NCBI GenBank assembly: GCA_030831125.1
Contig: JAURLQ010000032.1
Span: forward strand, 1-40,105
From: Gammaproteobacteria bacterium
GTDB taxonomy: Bacteria; Pseudomonadota; Gammaproteobacteria; Pseudomonadales; Pseudohongiellaceae
Direction: 5' to 3'
DNA: 40,105 bases
Under the pieces are notes generated by a model that worked only from the letters and a program-made list of their open reading frames with translations, did no database searches and was not told where the DNA came from. A program made the translations under genes and the position numbers. Shown piece by piece: positions 24,704-32,658 of this stretch. How positions within the stretch are numbered: position 1 is the first letter of the stretch; the number at the start of each line of letters is the position of its first letter.

Positions 24704-26900
24704 AAGCCTTTTCATTACGCAAAGGTAAACGCACAACCAGGATAACCCCTTCTTGTTCCAACAAATTATCGGCATAGATATAGCCATCATGATATTGCGT
24801 GATCATGCGTGCAATATGCAGCCCCATGCCAAGGTGAGGGACTTTTTTGCGTCCTTCAGGACGAATTGAAACCATGGAGTCGAAGATACGGTCCTTCATG
24901 TGTGGTTCCAGACAAGGACCACAATTGCTGACAGTAATCACCGCCTCGCCCGTATCTTCATTGCATGTCACTCTGATTGGCTTGCCGGGCAGGGAAAATT
25001 CAACGGCATTGGCTACCACCTTGTCCATCATCTGTGCGATGTATTCGGCAGTACCGGTAATCATGACTGCCCTTTTGCTGATGTCAGTAACAAAGGGAGT
25101 GCCCGGATATATCTGCCGATATTCCGCCACACAAGCCTCAATTACTTTGTTCAGTTCAGTTGCCTCCTTGTCGGAATTCTGGAGTATCTGTTCCAGCCGA
25201 GCGGCTTCGCTCATGTTTGTCAGAATCAGATTGAGTCGGCTTATGCCTTCTTCTGCACGTTGGATATAGACTTCAGATTCTTCATCCTCCCTGATGAATC
25301 TCAGGTTTTCGAGCGAAGACCTTACAACTGTCACCGGGGTACGCAATTCATGGGAGAGCCTTGAAGACATGTTCTCGAGGTAATGGGTGTACTGGCTCAG
25401 GCGTTCAACAATATTTGAAAAACTGCGCGACAGATCCCCGATTTCATCCGCACTGCGTGAAGGCTCTATCGTGTTGGTCAACCTGCCCTTTTCATCAATG
25501 ATGCGTTCTGCCTGGTTGCGAAGAGTCCTGATACGGGTAGAAAGTGAGGTGGCAAACAGGAAAAGCGCTGTAGCAGTCAAAAGCAGTATGCCCAGCATCG
25601 TGTCGAACAGGGTTTCCAGAGCCTGGTTCCTGAAAGTCCTGATACCGTTCATGTTCTGGTCAACGGCAACAGCGCCAAGGACTTGGTTGTTCACGACTAT
25701 TGGCCATGCCGCCTCCAGAATGCGTGTTACGCCATCATCCAGCGTCCTGAATCCGGCCTGTGGTGTGCCAAGAAGTGCAGATACAACATGCTCGCCTTCC
25801 ATCGTGCCTTCTTCATACAGTTCATCAACAAAATTGGCGGTTGGTCTGGTCAGTACTCTTTCATAAATCCAGCCCAGAAGATTGGTCTTTACCCATTGCA
25901 AGGGGCGATTGCGCTCGGGTTCATCATCAACCAGCATCAAACCTGTGGCAGTTTCGATATCCCCTGTACTCAAGAGTATGCGCTGGCTGCGATCTACCAC
26001 TCTCACTCTTGAACTGGTATGACCCATGCCTGCAACAATACGGTCGATTTCAGGCGTTGGTCGCTGCAGACTGCCGAGAAATTCCGGCCCGTTCACACTC
26101 GATGTGGACACAATGGCATCAAGAGACCTTCCTTCAGGATCATCTATGTCGTAGAGGGCCACGCCCAGTTTTTCCCCGAGCATTTCCAGTGGCATGCGCA
26201 GTTCGTATTCATAGCCTTCTGGTGTGAGCTTGAAACGTCCGCTGATGCGGGGTTCATATGCAAAGGAGGCAAAATCGGCAAGGTCGGTGCCAACGTGATA
26301 GGGATAGAGAAATTCGTTACCGTAGGGTGAAATGAAATATCGTTCGAAAATCCCGTCCCGGTTGACCATGGACAACTGCAGTGCATCACTTCGGTCCAGT
26401 CGCAGACTGTCCCTGCTACGCAGCACCGGATAGTGATCCTCCACGCGCAGGTAAAGCCATAGCATGTGATTGTATTCGCCCAGCATCAACCGGTAGCCCA
26501 GAGGGTCGCCTTCGCTGCCGTTACGGAAACTGGTATTGACGTTCAGGGGGTTGGGCAGATCACTACCTTCACGGTAATACTGCTCATATTGCTGGTAGTC
26601 TCGCCAGTCGAGCAGTGTGTCATCATCTATGACCAGTGGGTAGAACACCGGATACACATACAGATCACCATCAGGACGTGCCCTGCTGAATCCCCCTGTG
26701 TTGAACAGTTCGGGTCTTTCGCTCAAGGCTGTGGCCAGCGCTCTTGCTGTACCAAGCACAACCTGTTGCTGTCCTCTGCCGAGATAGCTTTCCATCTCGA
26801 GTATGTAGCGGTATCCAAGCCAGGGAATGACCAGCAGTGCAGCCGACATAAACAGTACCCTGCTGCGTAATCCAAGCCTGTATCGGAATTGTCTGTTCAT
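24690..26900 (-). CDS. pdsS: Membrane sensor histidine kinase, dedicated-sortase (PdsS) type
   Basis: Product of 736 residues. Membrane helix 1 at about 15-33 (VLFMSAALLVIPWLGYRYIL), periplasmic sensor 40-430, helix 2 about 433-452, HAMP 455-510, H-box SRLSHELRTPV with H517, N-box DKVVANAVEFS, G1 VSNCGPCL, F FDSMVS, G2 HLGMGLHIA. The periplasmic part 86-255 looks like a CBM9/DOMON sandwich (DTLLDWRDY, LWLYLRVEDHYPVLRSRD, SDALQLSM); 300-425 resembles a Cache-like fold. GYRYILEMESYLGRGQQQVVLGTARALATALSERPELF is the N-terminal pattern of the proteobacterial dedicated sortase system kinase. Start overlaps the regulator stop by four bases. No sortase gene is next to it. Confidence 0.8.
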   Translation of the reverse strand: MNRQFRYRLGLRSRVLFMSAALLVIPWLGYRYILEMESYLGRGQQQVVLGTARALATALSERPELFNTGGFSRARPDGDLYVYPVFYPLVIDDDTLLDWRDYQQYEQYYREGSDLPNPLNVNTSFRNGSEGDPLGYRLMLGEYNHMLWLYLRVEDHYPVLRSRDSLRLDRSDALQLSMVNRDGIFERYFISPYGNEFLYPYHVGTDLADFASFAYEPRISGRFKLTPEGYEYELRMPLEMLGEKLGVALYDIDDPEGRSLDAIVSTSSVNGPEFLGSLQRPTPEIDRIVAGMGHTSSRVRVVDRSQRILLSTGDIETATGLMLVDDEPERNRPLQWVKTNLLGWIYERVLTRPTANFVDELYEEGTMEGEHVVSALLGTPQAGFRTLDDGVTRILEAAWPIVVNNQVLGAVAVDQNMNGIRTFRNQALETLFDTMLGILLLTATALFLFATSLSTRIRTLRNQAERIIDEKGRLTNTIEPSRSADEIGDLSRSFSNIVERLSQYTHYLENMSSRLSHELRTPVTVVRSSLENLRFIREDEESEVYIQRAEEGISRLNLILTNMSEAARLEQILQNSDKEATELNKVIEACVAEYRQIYPGTPFVTDISKRAVMITGTAEYIAQMMDKVVANAVEFSLPGKPIRVTCNEDTGEAVITVSNCGPCLEPHMKDRIFDSMVSIRPEGRKKVPHLGMGLHIARMITQYHDGYIYADNLLEQEGVILVVRLPLRNEKAFIQP

Positions 26901-27601
26901 GATTTGTCGTTGGCACTGTTCCAGCGGTAACCCATGCCATAGACGGTGTCGATGCAGTCAAAGGATTCGTCAAGGGCGAGGAATTTCTTGCGCATACGTT
27001 TTACATGGGAAGTGATCGTGCTGTTGTCGACATAGATTTTGGATTCCTGCATGAGCTGGTCGCGGTTTTTCACATGTCCGGGATATTTGACAAGCGCATG
27101 CAGCATCCAGAATTCGGTAACGGTGAGCAGAACATGCAGACCTTTCCACGAAACATGCAAACGGCTCAGGTCCATTTGCAGGTTTCCCCTTTGTATCTGG
27201 TTTTCGGGTGCAGCTGGCTGTTCCATCGCATCCTGACGCCGGAACAGTGCTGCTATCCTCGCAGTGAGGTGCGGCAAGCTGATGTCCTTGGTCAGATAGT
27301 CGTCAGCACCCATGCGCAGGCCACTTACGGTATCAAAGTCATTGTCCCGGGCTGTGAGGAAGATGATGGGCAATGTCATGGAAAGCGCGCGCAGCGACTG
27401 ACATAGCAGAAAACCTCCATCTATTTCGTCTTCAAGCCCGATATCTATGATTGCGAGATCTGGCAGGCGTAATTCAAATGCTGCCATGGCCTTGGCCCGG
27501 TTCGGGTAGGTCTGTACTTCATAACCCTGCTTGCGCAGTGCTGCTGCGTAGTTTTCGCGAATGGCAGCTTCATCTTCAACAACAGCTATTCTGCGGCTCA
27601 T
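26897..27601 (-). CDS. pdsR: OmpR-family response regulator, dedicated-sortase (PdsR) type
   Basis: Product of 234 residues. Receiver domain 1-120: acidic pocket D10/E11, phospho-acceptor D53 (LAIIDIGLEDEIDGGF), T83 and K105. C-terminal winged helix 140-230 with LTVTEFWMLHALVKYPGHVKNRDQLMQESKIYVDNSTITSHVKRMRKKF and IDTVYGMGYRWN. The IENY-AALRKQGYEVQTYPNRAKAMAAFELRLPDLAIIDIGL string matches my recollection of the PdsR (marine sortase regulator) family. Coupled to the kinase by an ATGA overlap. Targets are unknown; in complete loci the system is thought to control a sortase and its substrate. Confidence 0.8.
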   Translation of the reverse strand: MSRRIAVVEDEAAIRENYAAALRKQGYEVQTYPNRAKAMAAFELRLPDLAIIDIGLEDEIDGGFLLCQSLRALSMTLPIIFLTARDNDFDTVSGLRMGADDYLTKDISLPHLTARIAALFRRQDAMEQPAAPENQIQRGNLQMDLSRLHVSWKGLHVLLTVTEFWMLHALVKYPGHVKNRDQLMQESKIYVDNSTITSHVKRMRKKFLALDESFDCIDTVYGMGYRWNSANDKS

Positions 27602-27667
27602 GCGGATCTCATCTTGTTTATGGAGATTATCTTGATTCTGTCAATGCTGGACGCTTCCACGATGCCA

Positions 27668-27780
27668 GGAGTTGGGCTGTAGTAGTTGATGAAGCGACCG
27701 TCTGCGGCATGGATGTCGCAGTCGAGCCCCCATGGATGGGTTCACGGCGTGTCGCAAGGCAACTACTACAGTCCAGCTCC
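27668..27780 (+). repeat. Extragenic branched palindromic element, copy C
   Basis: Outer stem of 21 bases: 27668-27688 pairs with 27760-27780 with 19 Watson-Crick pairs and two positions that are G-U in RNA read from the plus strand (A-C on the other). Inside, GCGAC/GTCGC (27694-27698, 27751-27755), a hairpin TGCGGCA/TGTCGCA, and CCCATGGATGGG. Core matches copies A and B; outer stem differs. It lies in the 408-base gap between divergent pdsR and pdsO, immediately next to a possible gene remnant. Confidence 0.85.
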
Positions 27781-27901
27781 GGGGAATATTTTCCAGTGCC
27801 GATACACGACAGTATTTTCTCTTGCAGGTATTTGGTCCACGAATATAGCCCAAAACACCCGGAACTGTCAGAAACACCAGCCATAACCGGCGTTTTGCCA
27901 T
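27781..27901 (-). pseudogene. Possible N-terminal remnant of a sortase gene
   Basis: From ATG 27901 the minus strand reads MAKRRLWLVFLTVPGVLGYI, a plausible signal anchor; one base shift after VPG gives GLYSWTKYLQEKILS, reminiscent of the N-terminus of class GN sortases (hydrophobic stretch, then G-x-W/Y-x-x-K-A-x-L-A). The reading stops at element copy C and only about 40 residues remain. No strong Shine-Dalgarno. The place, between pdsR and pdsO, is where a sortase gene stands in complete loci. This is a weak resemblance and could be chance. Confidence 0.22.
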
Positions 27902-28009
27902 TTTCTTGCCAGAATTGGTCAGCACATAGCCCCTCTTGCGGCCCTGTAGTGTTCCAGTTTGTGCTGAAAATGCACCCCATCGAAAAACAAACTTCCATTG
28001 GAGAATGAT

Positions 28010-28795
28010 ATGCGCTTTACCCTTGTACTTGGTTCGTTGGTAACAATTATGGCTGCCTCCTCTGTCCTGCAGGCACAGGATCTGGATCCTGCAGAACGTG
28101 AGCGTTATGAAGCCCGGGGTGTACTCGGTGGTATGGCTGCGGGAGCGATTGCTGGCGGGCCTCCGGGTGTGATTGCAGGAGCAATTGCCGGAGGTTGGAT
28201 CAGCGAGCAGATTCTCACCCACAAGCAGAACAAACTGCTCAAAACCCACCTTGAGCAGACCCGTCAGGAACTGCTGGCACTGCAATCCAGAAACAACACA
28301 CTGCAGGTGCAGTTGTCAGCAGCACGACAGGCAGCCGACAGCAACCTGCGCCAGATTGCCTCTACTTCGCTGTATCCGGCCGGACTTTCCAGTGCCTTCA
28401 GCGCCGGCCCCAATGGCATGGCATTTTCAGGCAGCGAGCTTGTACTGCATTTCCGGACCGGCTCGGTTGAAGTGGAAAACCATTACACTCAGTCACTTGA
28501 GGACTTCGTCAAGGCTGCAACACTGGTCCCCGATGCAGTAGTAGACATACAGGGACATGCCGATCGTCGCGGTGACAGTGCTGCAAACCTGGCGCTATCC
28601 CGTCAACGGGTCAAAGCTGTTGAAGATCAACTGCGCTCACTGGGACTACGCAATGTGGCCTGGAATATCACCGCCAGTGGCGAACAGGACCCCATCAGTG
28701 AAGAAGACAATTTCGAAACCAACTTCTTTGATCGTCGGGTAAGTCTGCGGGTCTACTCCGCCAATACTGAACTGCTGTCTACGGCCACACCCTGA
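28010..28795 (+). CDS. pdsO: OmpA-family protein of the dedicated sortase system (PdsO type)
   Basis: Exported protein of 261 residues. Signal peptide MRFTLVLGSLVTIMAASSVLQA; then a glycine-zipper segment (VLGGMAAGAIAGGPPGVIAGAIAGGWISEQI, about 40-72); a coiled coil (KQNKLLKTHLEQTRQELLALQSRNNTLQVQLSAARQAAD); and a C-terminal OmpA peptidoglycan-binding domain with HFRTGSVEVENHYTQSLEDFV, DIQGHADRRGDSAANLALSRQRV and NFFDRRVSLRV. The Asp of GHAD and the Arg of FDRRV are the diaminopimelate-binding pair. ATG at 28010 with TTGGAGA upstream is preferred to a TTG four codons earlier. Zipper plus coiled coil plus OmpA is the PdsO layout; its divergent neighbours pdsR and pdsS support this. Confidence 0.78.
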   Translation: MRFTLVLGSLVTIMAASSVLQAQDLDPAERERYEARGVLGGMAAGAIAGGPPGVIAGAIAGGWISEQILTHKQNKLLKTHLEQTRQELLALQSRNNTLQVQLSAARQAADSNLRQIASTSLYPAGLSSAFSAGPNGMAFSGSELVLHFRTGSVEVENHYTQSLEDFVKAATLVPDAVVDIQGHADRRGDSAANLALSRQRVKAVEDQLRSLGLRNVAWNITASGEQDPISEEDNFETNFFDRRVSLRVYSANTELLSTATP

Positions 28796-28820
28796 TTCAC
28801 TCAACTACGGGAGAATTGTC

Positions 28821-29474
28821 ATGACTGATCTGCATCTGATTACCGGCAACCGTACGACTTCCTCTACTTCACTGGTGCCCTGGCTACTCATGAAGGAACT
28901 GCAAATTCCGTTTCATGAGATAGCCATAGACCTTTTTCGCAGCGATGCAGTGGAAAAGCTTGGACTGTATTCACCAAACCTGAAGGTACCGGTTCTGATA
29001 CATGAAGACATCAAGGTCTGGGATGCATTGCCAGTCTGTGAATACATATCGGAAACCTTACTGGAGAACCGCGGCTGGCCAACTCACCTGAAAAAAAGGG
29101 CTACTGCGCGATCAGTATGTGCTGAACTTCATGGAGATTATGCGCACTTCAGGACTGAGTGGCCGATGACCTGTCATCTGACCAGAAATGTAGAACCGGA
29201 TGAACAACTGGAACGCGAAATTGCCCGGCTGGATGCCATCATGTACTGCTGCAAACGCAAATATGGTGATGGGGGCAACTGGCTGTTCGGCAATTTCTCG
29301 ATCGTCGATGCTTTCATGGCACCCTTTGCGATTGCACTGCAGAACCATGGTGCAGAACTTACAGAAAAATCACGGGAATACATGCACACACTGCTGAATA
29401 ATCCGCATGTAATCTGGTGGCTGGACGATGCACAACAGGAACTCGACGAAGTACGTTTTGCAATGACAGGCTAG
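28821..29474 (+). CDS. Glutathione S-transferase family protein
   Basis: Soluble protein of 217 residues. N-terminal thioredoxin-fold domain: TGNRTTSSTSLVPWLLMKELQIPFHEIAIDLF, SPNLKVPVLIHEDIKVWDALPVCEYISETL (cis-Pro VPVL and the glutathione-binding SNAxxC-like WDALPVCEYI). C-terminal all-helical domain with WLFGNFSIVDAFMAPFAIAL (GxFSxxDAxxAP, the N-capping box). Resembles YfcF-type and maleylacetoacetate-isomerase-like GSTs; the first-domain Ser in RTTSST may be catalytic. Start has GGGAGAA upstream. It follows pdsO by 25 bases on the same strand. Confidence 0.85.
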   Translation: MTDLHLITGNRTTSSTSLVPWLLMKELQIPFHEIAIDLFRSDAVEKLGLYSPNLKVPVLIHEDIKVWDALPVCEYISETLLENRGWPTHLKKRATARSVCAELHGDYAHFRTEWPMTCHLTRNVEPDEQLEREIARLDAIMYCCKRKYGDGGNWLFGNFSIVDAFMAPFAIALQNHGAELTEKSREYMHTLLNNPHVIWWLDDAQQELDEVRFAMTG

Positions 29475-29828
29475 ATTCATCCGGGGCCGGGTGGGTGGGA
29501 AGGAAGCTCCGTATCTGCACTGATCCGCAATTAGAAAAAGACAAGGCAATCTTGAGCGTGGTGATTCGGCCGGACTTCAAATCCGGCCTTTTTTTGCTTC
29601 TTCGCAGCTTGACGAGAAGCAATCCCGACTATGGGACACCCCGACCACTGCTATTCACAGAGTGACAGGGTGTGCCGAGTGAGGAGCGGGAGCGAGCGAA
29701 CTGGCACACCGTGGTACTCGTATTCAAAAATATGTGTCAGGGTCTCCCATGAATTCTTTTTTTTCTACTGCCATTCAGAGCAGAATTTTCCGGCCGCAAT
29801 TCGATTGTGGATCAGACATATCCGGGCA
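29475..29828. other. Gene-free stretch of about 350 bases
   Basis: It holds a strong terminator (29568-29595) and an inverted repeat GGTGTGCC (29669-29676) / GGCACACC (29703-29710) around a purine-rich loop GAGTGAGGAGCGGGAGCG. No credible coding ORF was seen. The purine-rich loop is similar in character to sequence at 33185-33260 near the tRNA-Ser, but a firm alignment could not be made by eye. Confidence 0.5.
29568..29595 (+). terminator. Intrinsic terminator
   Basis: Seven-base stem GGCCGGA / TCCGGCC with loop CTTCAAA, followed by seven T. It stands about 95 bases after the GST stop and would end the pdsO-GST transcript, or a short RNA beginning in between. Confidence 0.85.
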
Positions 29829-30362
29829 CTATTTCAATCTCAAGGTCATGCCGATATCGTCTATAAGCACATCATTGATACGAAACTTTTCCCTGATGAC
29901 ACAGGTTTGTTCAAAGCCCATGCTCCTGTATAGCGCCTGTGCTTTGGTATTGCTGGCAAAGGTGGAGAGATCCATCCATTCGAGTTGCTGAATGCTGCGC
30001 GCATATTCTATGGCAGTCTGTAAGAGTTTTTTGCCGAGCCCCTGCCCTCTCCATGCTTCCTCAATGCCAAGCCCCAGTTCGCATCTGTGCAGCATGGTTT
30101 TGAGACGTTCTCCCTTCAGATCGACATGCCCAATGGTTCTGCCGCTACTCATGTCGATGGCTACAAAGCCTCTTTGCCAGTGAGGATTGTTCAAGGGAAG
30201 AGAGAGCTTTTCAATCTCTACACCTTTGGGCTGGTCAGGATCATCAGGGATGAAGGGCATGAAGTAATAGCCATCCTTGCCTGATTCCCTGCAATGGCGT
30301 CGGATATGCGCGGCAAAACCCGGATAGTTCTCTGTAGTCAATGCAGATATTTCTATGCTCAT
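29829..30362 (-). CDS. GNAT-family N-acetyltransferase
   Basis: Product of 177 residues with acetyl-CoA-binding motif A in LGLGIEEAWRGQGLGKKLLQTAIEYARS (R/Q-x-x-G-x-G/A), followed by the motif B pattern WMDLSTFASNTKAQALYRSMGFEQTCVIREKFRINDVLIDDIGMTL. The N-terminal part (YYFMPFIPDDPDQP) is less conserved. RimJ/RimL- or PhnO-like; substrate is unknown. Starts right after the DyP fragment on the same strand, and runs toward the terminator region. Confidence 0.85.
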   Translation of the reverse strand: MSIEISALTTENYPGFAAHIRRHCRESGKDGYYFMPFIPDDPDQPKGVEIEKLSLPLNNPHWQRGFVAIDMSSGRTIGHVDLKGERLKTMLHRCELGLGIEEAWRGQGLGKKLLQTAIEYARSIQQLEWMDLSTFASNTKAQALYRSMGFEQTCVIREKFRINDVLIDDIGMTLRLK

Positions 30363-30398
30363 GAACTTTCAGACACTCAGATCACCAACAGTCATCTT

Positions 30399-30581
30399 TT
30401 ACAGGTGGACACCAGAAAGTTGAAGCAATGAATATCCCAGACCGCATACCATGCCATTACCAGCTGCAAATCGAGCAAGCTTTTGCAGTGCAGGACCCGG
30501 ATTGCCCCCCGGTTTGAGATCATGGAAAAGGTGTCTTGCCTGGTCTGGAATTGCGCCAATGATGCCTTTCTGGTAATTCAC
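30399..30581 (-). pseudogene. 5' fragment of a DyP-type peroxidase gene
   Basis: A GTG start at 30581 with AGGGGAT five bases upstream begins NYQKGIIGAIPDQARHLFHDLKPGGNPGPALQKLARFAAGNGMVCGLGYSLLQLSGVHL and then stops. This matches the N-terminal pattern of DyP-type heme peroxidases (YQ-GI--P-P-hARYLFF-LKPG--P--AL--L, VVGLG-SLL--L). The remaining about 240 residues with the GxxDG and proximal His are absent; the GNAT gene follows at once, so a deletion has removed them. Position 15 bases after selO, in its operon, suggests loss of a former third gene. Confidence 0.6.
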
Positions 30582-30596
30582 TGTATCCCCTGCATT

Positions 30597-32054
30597 TCAT
30601 GTTTCACAAAATGTTGCAAGGGTTGACTGGCCACGCGAGGGTGGCTGCCCCAGCCCTTTGAATTCATCTGCTTCGAAAAATGGATTCTGCACTGCCCTGA
30701 GCATGGTTTCAAAGGGTTGCATGTTGCCATTGTTTGCAGCCGACAATGCCTGCTCCAGCAGCCAGATGCGTGGAATATACAGGGGATTGACCCTGTTCAT
30801 CTGCTCGGCCAATTGCTGCCTGTCTGTGTGCCGGGGCAAAGCCTGCTCCCATTCGTTCAGCCACCGTACAAGCGGCTCTTTCTCCTCAGACAGGGTAAGT
30901 ACTACATCCTGATTCTCACCTTCAGCCACTTGTGCAAGTCTTCGAAAAAAGAGTGTGTAATCCACACTGGTTTGTGCAAGGACAGCCAGCAGTGATTTCA
31001 ACAGCCCCCTGTCCGGATTCACAAGACCCAGTTTCTCTGCAAGAAGTTTGTTGAATTTCGCATTGAACAGGTCAGGGAATTTTTCCAGAGCCTTTTCAGC
31101 CATGGCTACAGCCGTTTTTGTATCTGCAGCCAACAGTGGCAGCATGGCTTCAGCGAGTCGACTCAGGTTCCACACGGCAATATCTGCCTGCCTGTTCCAG
31201 GCATAACGGCCATATTCATCTATGGAACTGAAAACCCGGCCAGGATTGAAATAATCCATGAAGGCACAGGGACCGAAATCGATCGTTTCACCGGATAGAG
31301 CCATATTATCGGTATTCATGACACCATGGATGAACCCTGATGCCATCCAGGTAGCAACGAGCACTGCCTGACGTTCAACAATCTTTTCAAATAGACGCAG
31401 GTAAGGAGCCTCCCCGTCATCATCGAGTTCAGGAAATTCGCGGTGAATGACAAAATCGGCCAGCGATCTGAGCATTCCGGTATCCTGTTGCAGGGCAGCA
31501 AACTGGAAGGTCCCAACACGTACATGACAGCGTGCTGCCCGGGTGAGGATTGCGCCAGGATGAGCCTGCTCGCGCATGACCTGCATACCGGTCGTAACTA
31601 CCGCAAGGGAGCGACTGCAGGGTATGCCCAATGCAGCAAATGATTCAGAAAACACATATTCCTTTAGCGCAGCGCGCAAGGTGGAAAGCCCGTCGCCTCG
31701 CCTTGAATAGGGTGTTGGTCCACTGCCTTTCAGGTGCAGGTCATACCTGACACCAGAGGGGCTGACAATTTCACCAACCAGTGCTGCACGACCATCTCCC
31801 AGCAGAGGTGACAAATGTCCGAATTGGTGCCCCGAATAAGCCATTGCGATTGCAGGCCTGTCATCCCCGGTTTGACCGCAAAACAGCTGCAATGCCGCTT
31901 CGGATTCAAGCCAGGTATGATCCATGCCCAGCAGCCCGGCCAGTTGCCGGTTCAGCAGTAGTCGTTTCGGGTTGGTTACCTGCTGTGGGTAGACTGCCGA
32001 GTAGAGGTTTTGCGGAAGTCGGGTGTAACTCAGATCAAGCAAAGGGGCATTCAT
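30597..32054 (-). CDS. selO: Protein adenylyltransferase SelO (YdiU)
   Basis: Pseudokinase that AMPylates redox proteins such as SucA and GrxA in E. coli. The 485-residue product has the usual length. Motifs: LPQNLYSAVYPQQVTNPKRLLLN, AYSGHQFGHLSPLLGDGRAALVGE, the inverted kinase site KGSGPTPYSRRGDGLSTLRAALKEYVFSE, GFIHGVMNTDNMALSGETIDFGPCAFMDYFNP (catalytic N-D and D-F-G). C483 in the end TFCET is the conserved Cys/Sec position near the C-terminus that forms a regulatory disulfide. It starts nine bases after the msrA stop, with AGGATG upstream. Confidence 0.96.
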   Translation of the reverse strand: MNAPLLDLSYTRLPQNLYSAVYPQQVTNPKRLLLNRQLAGLLGMDHTWLESEAALQLFCGQTGDDRPAIAMAYSGHQFGHLSPLLGDGRAALVGEIVSPSGVRYDLHLKGSGPTPYSRRGDGLSTLRAALKEYVFSESFAALGIPCSRSLAVVTTGMQVMREQAHPGAILTRAARCHVRVGTFQFAALQQDTGMLRSLADFVIHREFPELDDDGEAPYLRLFEKIVERQAVLVATWMASGFIHGVMNTDNMALSGETIDFGPCAFMDYFNPGRVFSSIDEYGRYAWNRQADIAVWNLSRLAEAMLPLLAADTKTAVAMAEKALEKFPDLFNAKFNKLLAEKLGLVNPDRGLLKSLLAVLAQTSVDYTLFFRRLAQVAEGENQDVVLTLSEEKEPLVRWLNEWEQALPRHTDRQQLAEQMNRVNPLYIPRIWLLEQALSAANNGNMQPFETMLRAVQNPFFEADEFKGLGQPPSRGQSTLATFCET

Positions 32055-32063
32055 CAGTGCATC

Positions 32064-32576
32064 CTAATCCGGCAGTATCCAGTCCGGCCTGGGAAAGTGG
32101 CAGGTATAGCCCATGGGATATTGCTGCAGATAGTCCTGATGTTCAGGTTCGGCGGGCCAGAAAGTGCCAGCAGGTTCAACCTGCGTCACAATCGGACCTG
32201 GCCAAAGTCCCGATGCTTCAGCATCAGCGATGGCTTTGCGGGCAGCATACTCCTGATTCTCATCCATGTAGAAAATGGCTGAACGGTACTGGGAACCGCG
32301 ATCATTGCCCTGTCTGTCGACTGTGGTCGGATCATGTATACGGAAAAACTCCCGCAGCAGATGCCTGTAAGTGATCAGATCCGGATCGTAGATAATCTGC
32401 AGGGCTTCTGCATGGCCCGTATTGCCGTTCTTGACAGTTTTGTACACCGGATTTTCTGTACTGCCACCTGTGTAGCCCACTTCGGTATCCAGCACGCCAG
32501 GTAATGCACGGAACAAATCTTCCATGCCCCAGAAGCAGCCTCCTGCAAAAATTGCCAGTTCTGATTTTTCACTCAT
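32064..32576 (-). CDS. msrA: Peptide methionine sulfoxide reductase A
   Basis: Reduces the S-epimer of methionine sulfoxide. The 170-residue product has the catalytic motif [13 protein letters not shown] with C14, [28 protein letters not shown], and [27 protein letters not shown]. It is a cytosolic short form with HQDYLQQYP near the end. Start preceded by GGGAGG. It leads the operon msrA-selO-(DyP fragment) and is divergent from msrB, so both Msr enzymes share an 82-base promoter region. Confidence 0.97.
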   Translation of the reverse strand: MSEKSELAIFAGGCFWGMEDLFRALPGVLDTEVGYTGGSTENPVYKTVKNGNTGHAEALQIIYDPDLITYRHLLREFFRIHDPTTVDRQGNDRGSQYRSAIFYMDENQEYAARKAIADAEASGLWPGPIVTQVEPAGTFWPAEPEHQDYLQQYPMGYTCHFPRPDWILPD

Positions 32577-32658
32577 GATGCAAACCTCCCAATAGCCCTA
32601 ATCCGGGAATGCTGTGTTAGCATTTTCGCTGGTACGGCAGAAACCACCGAGACAGATC

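Noticed and set aside
27627-27998. Minus-strand ORF of 123 codons across the pdsR-pdsO gap
   Set aside because: It is a composite of element copy C and non-coding sequence; only a short inner segment is kept as a weak sortase-remnant candidate.
29568-29595. Stem-loop CGGACTTCAAATCCG that looks like the anticodon arm of a selenocysteine tRNA (TCA)
   Set aside because: No acceptor, D or T arm can be built around it, and seven T follow the stem at once; it is an intrinsic terminator.
30597-32054. SelO as a possible selenoprotein
   Set aside because: No in-frame UGA near the C-terminus; the expected position is Cys (TFCET), as in other bacteria.
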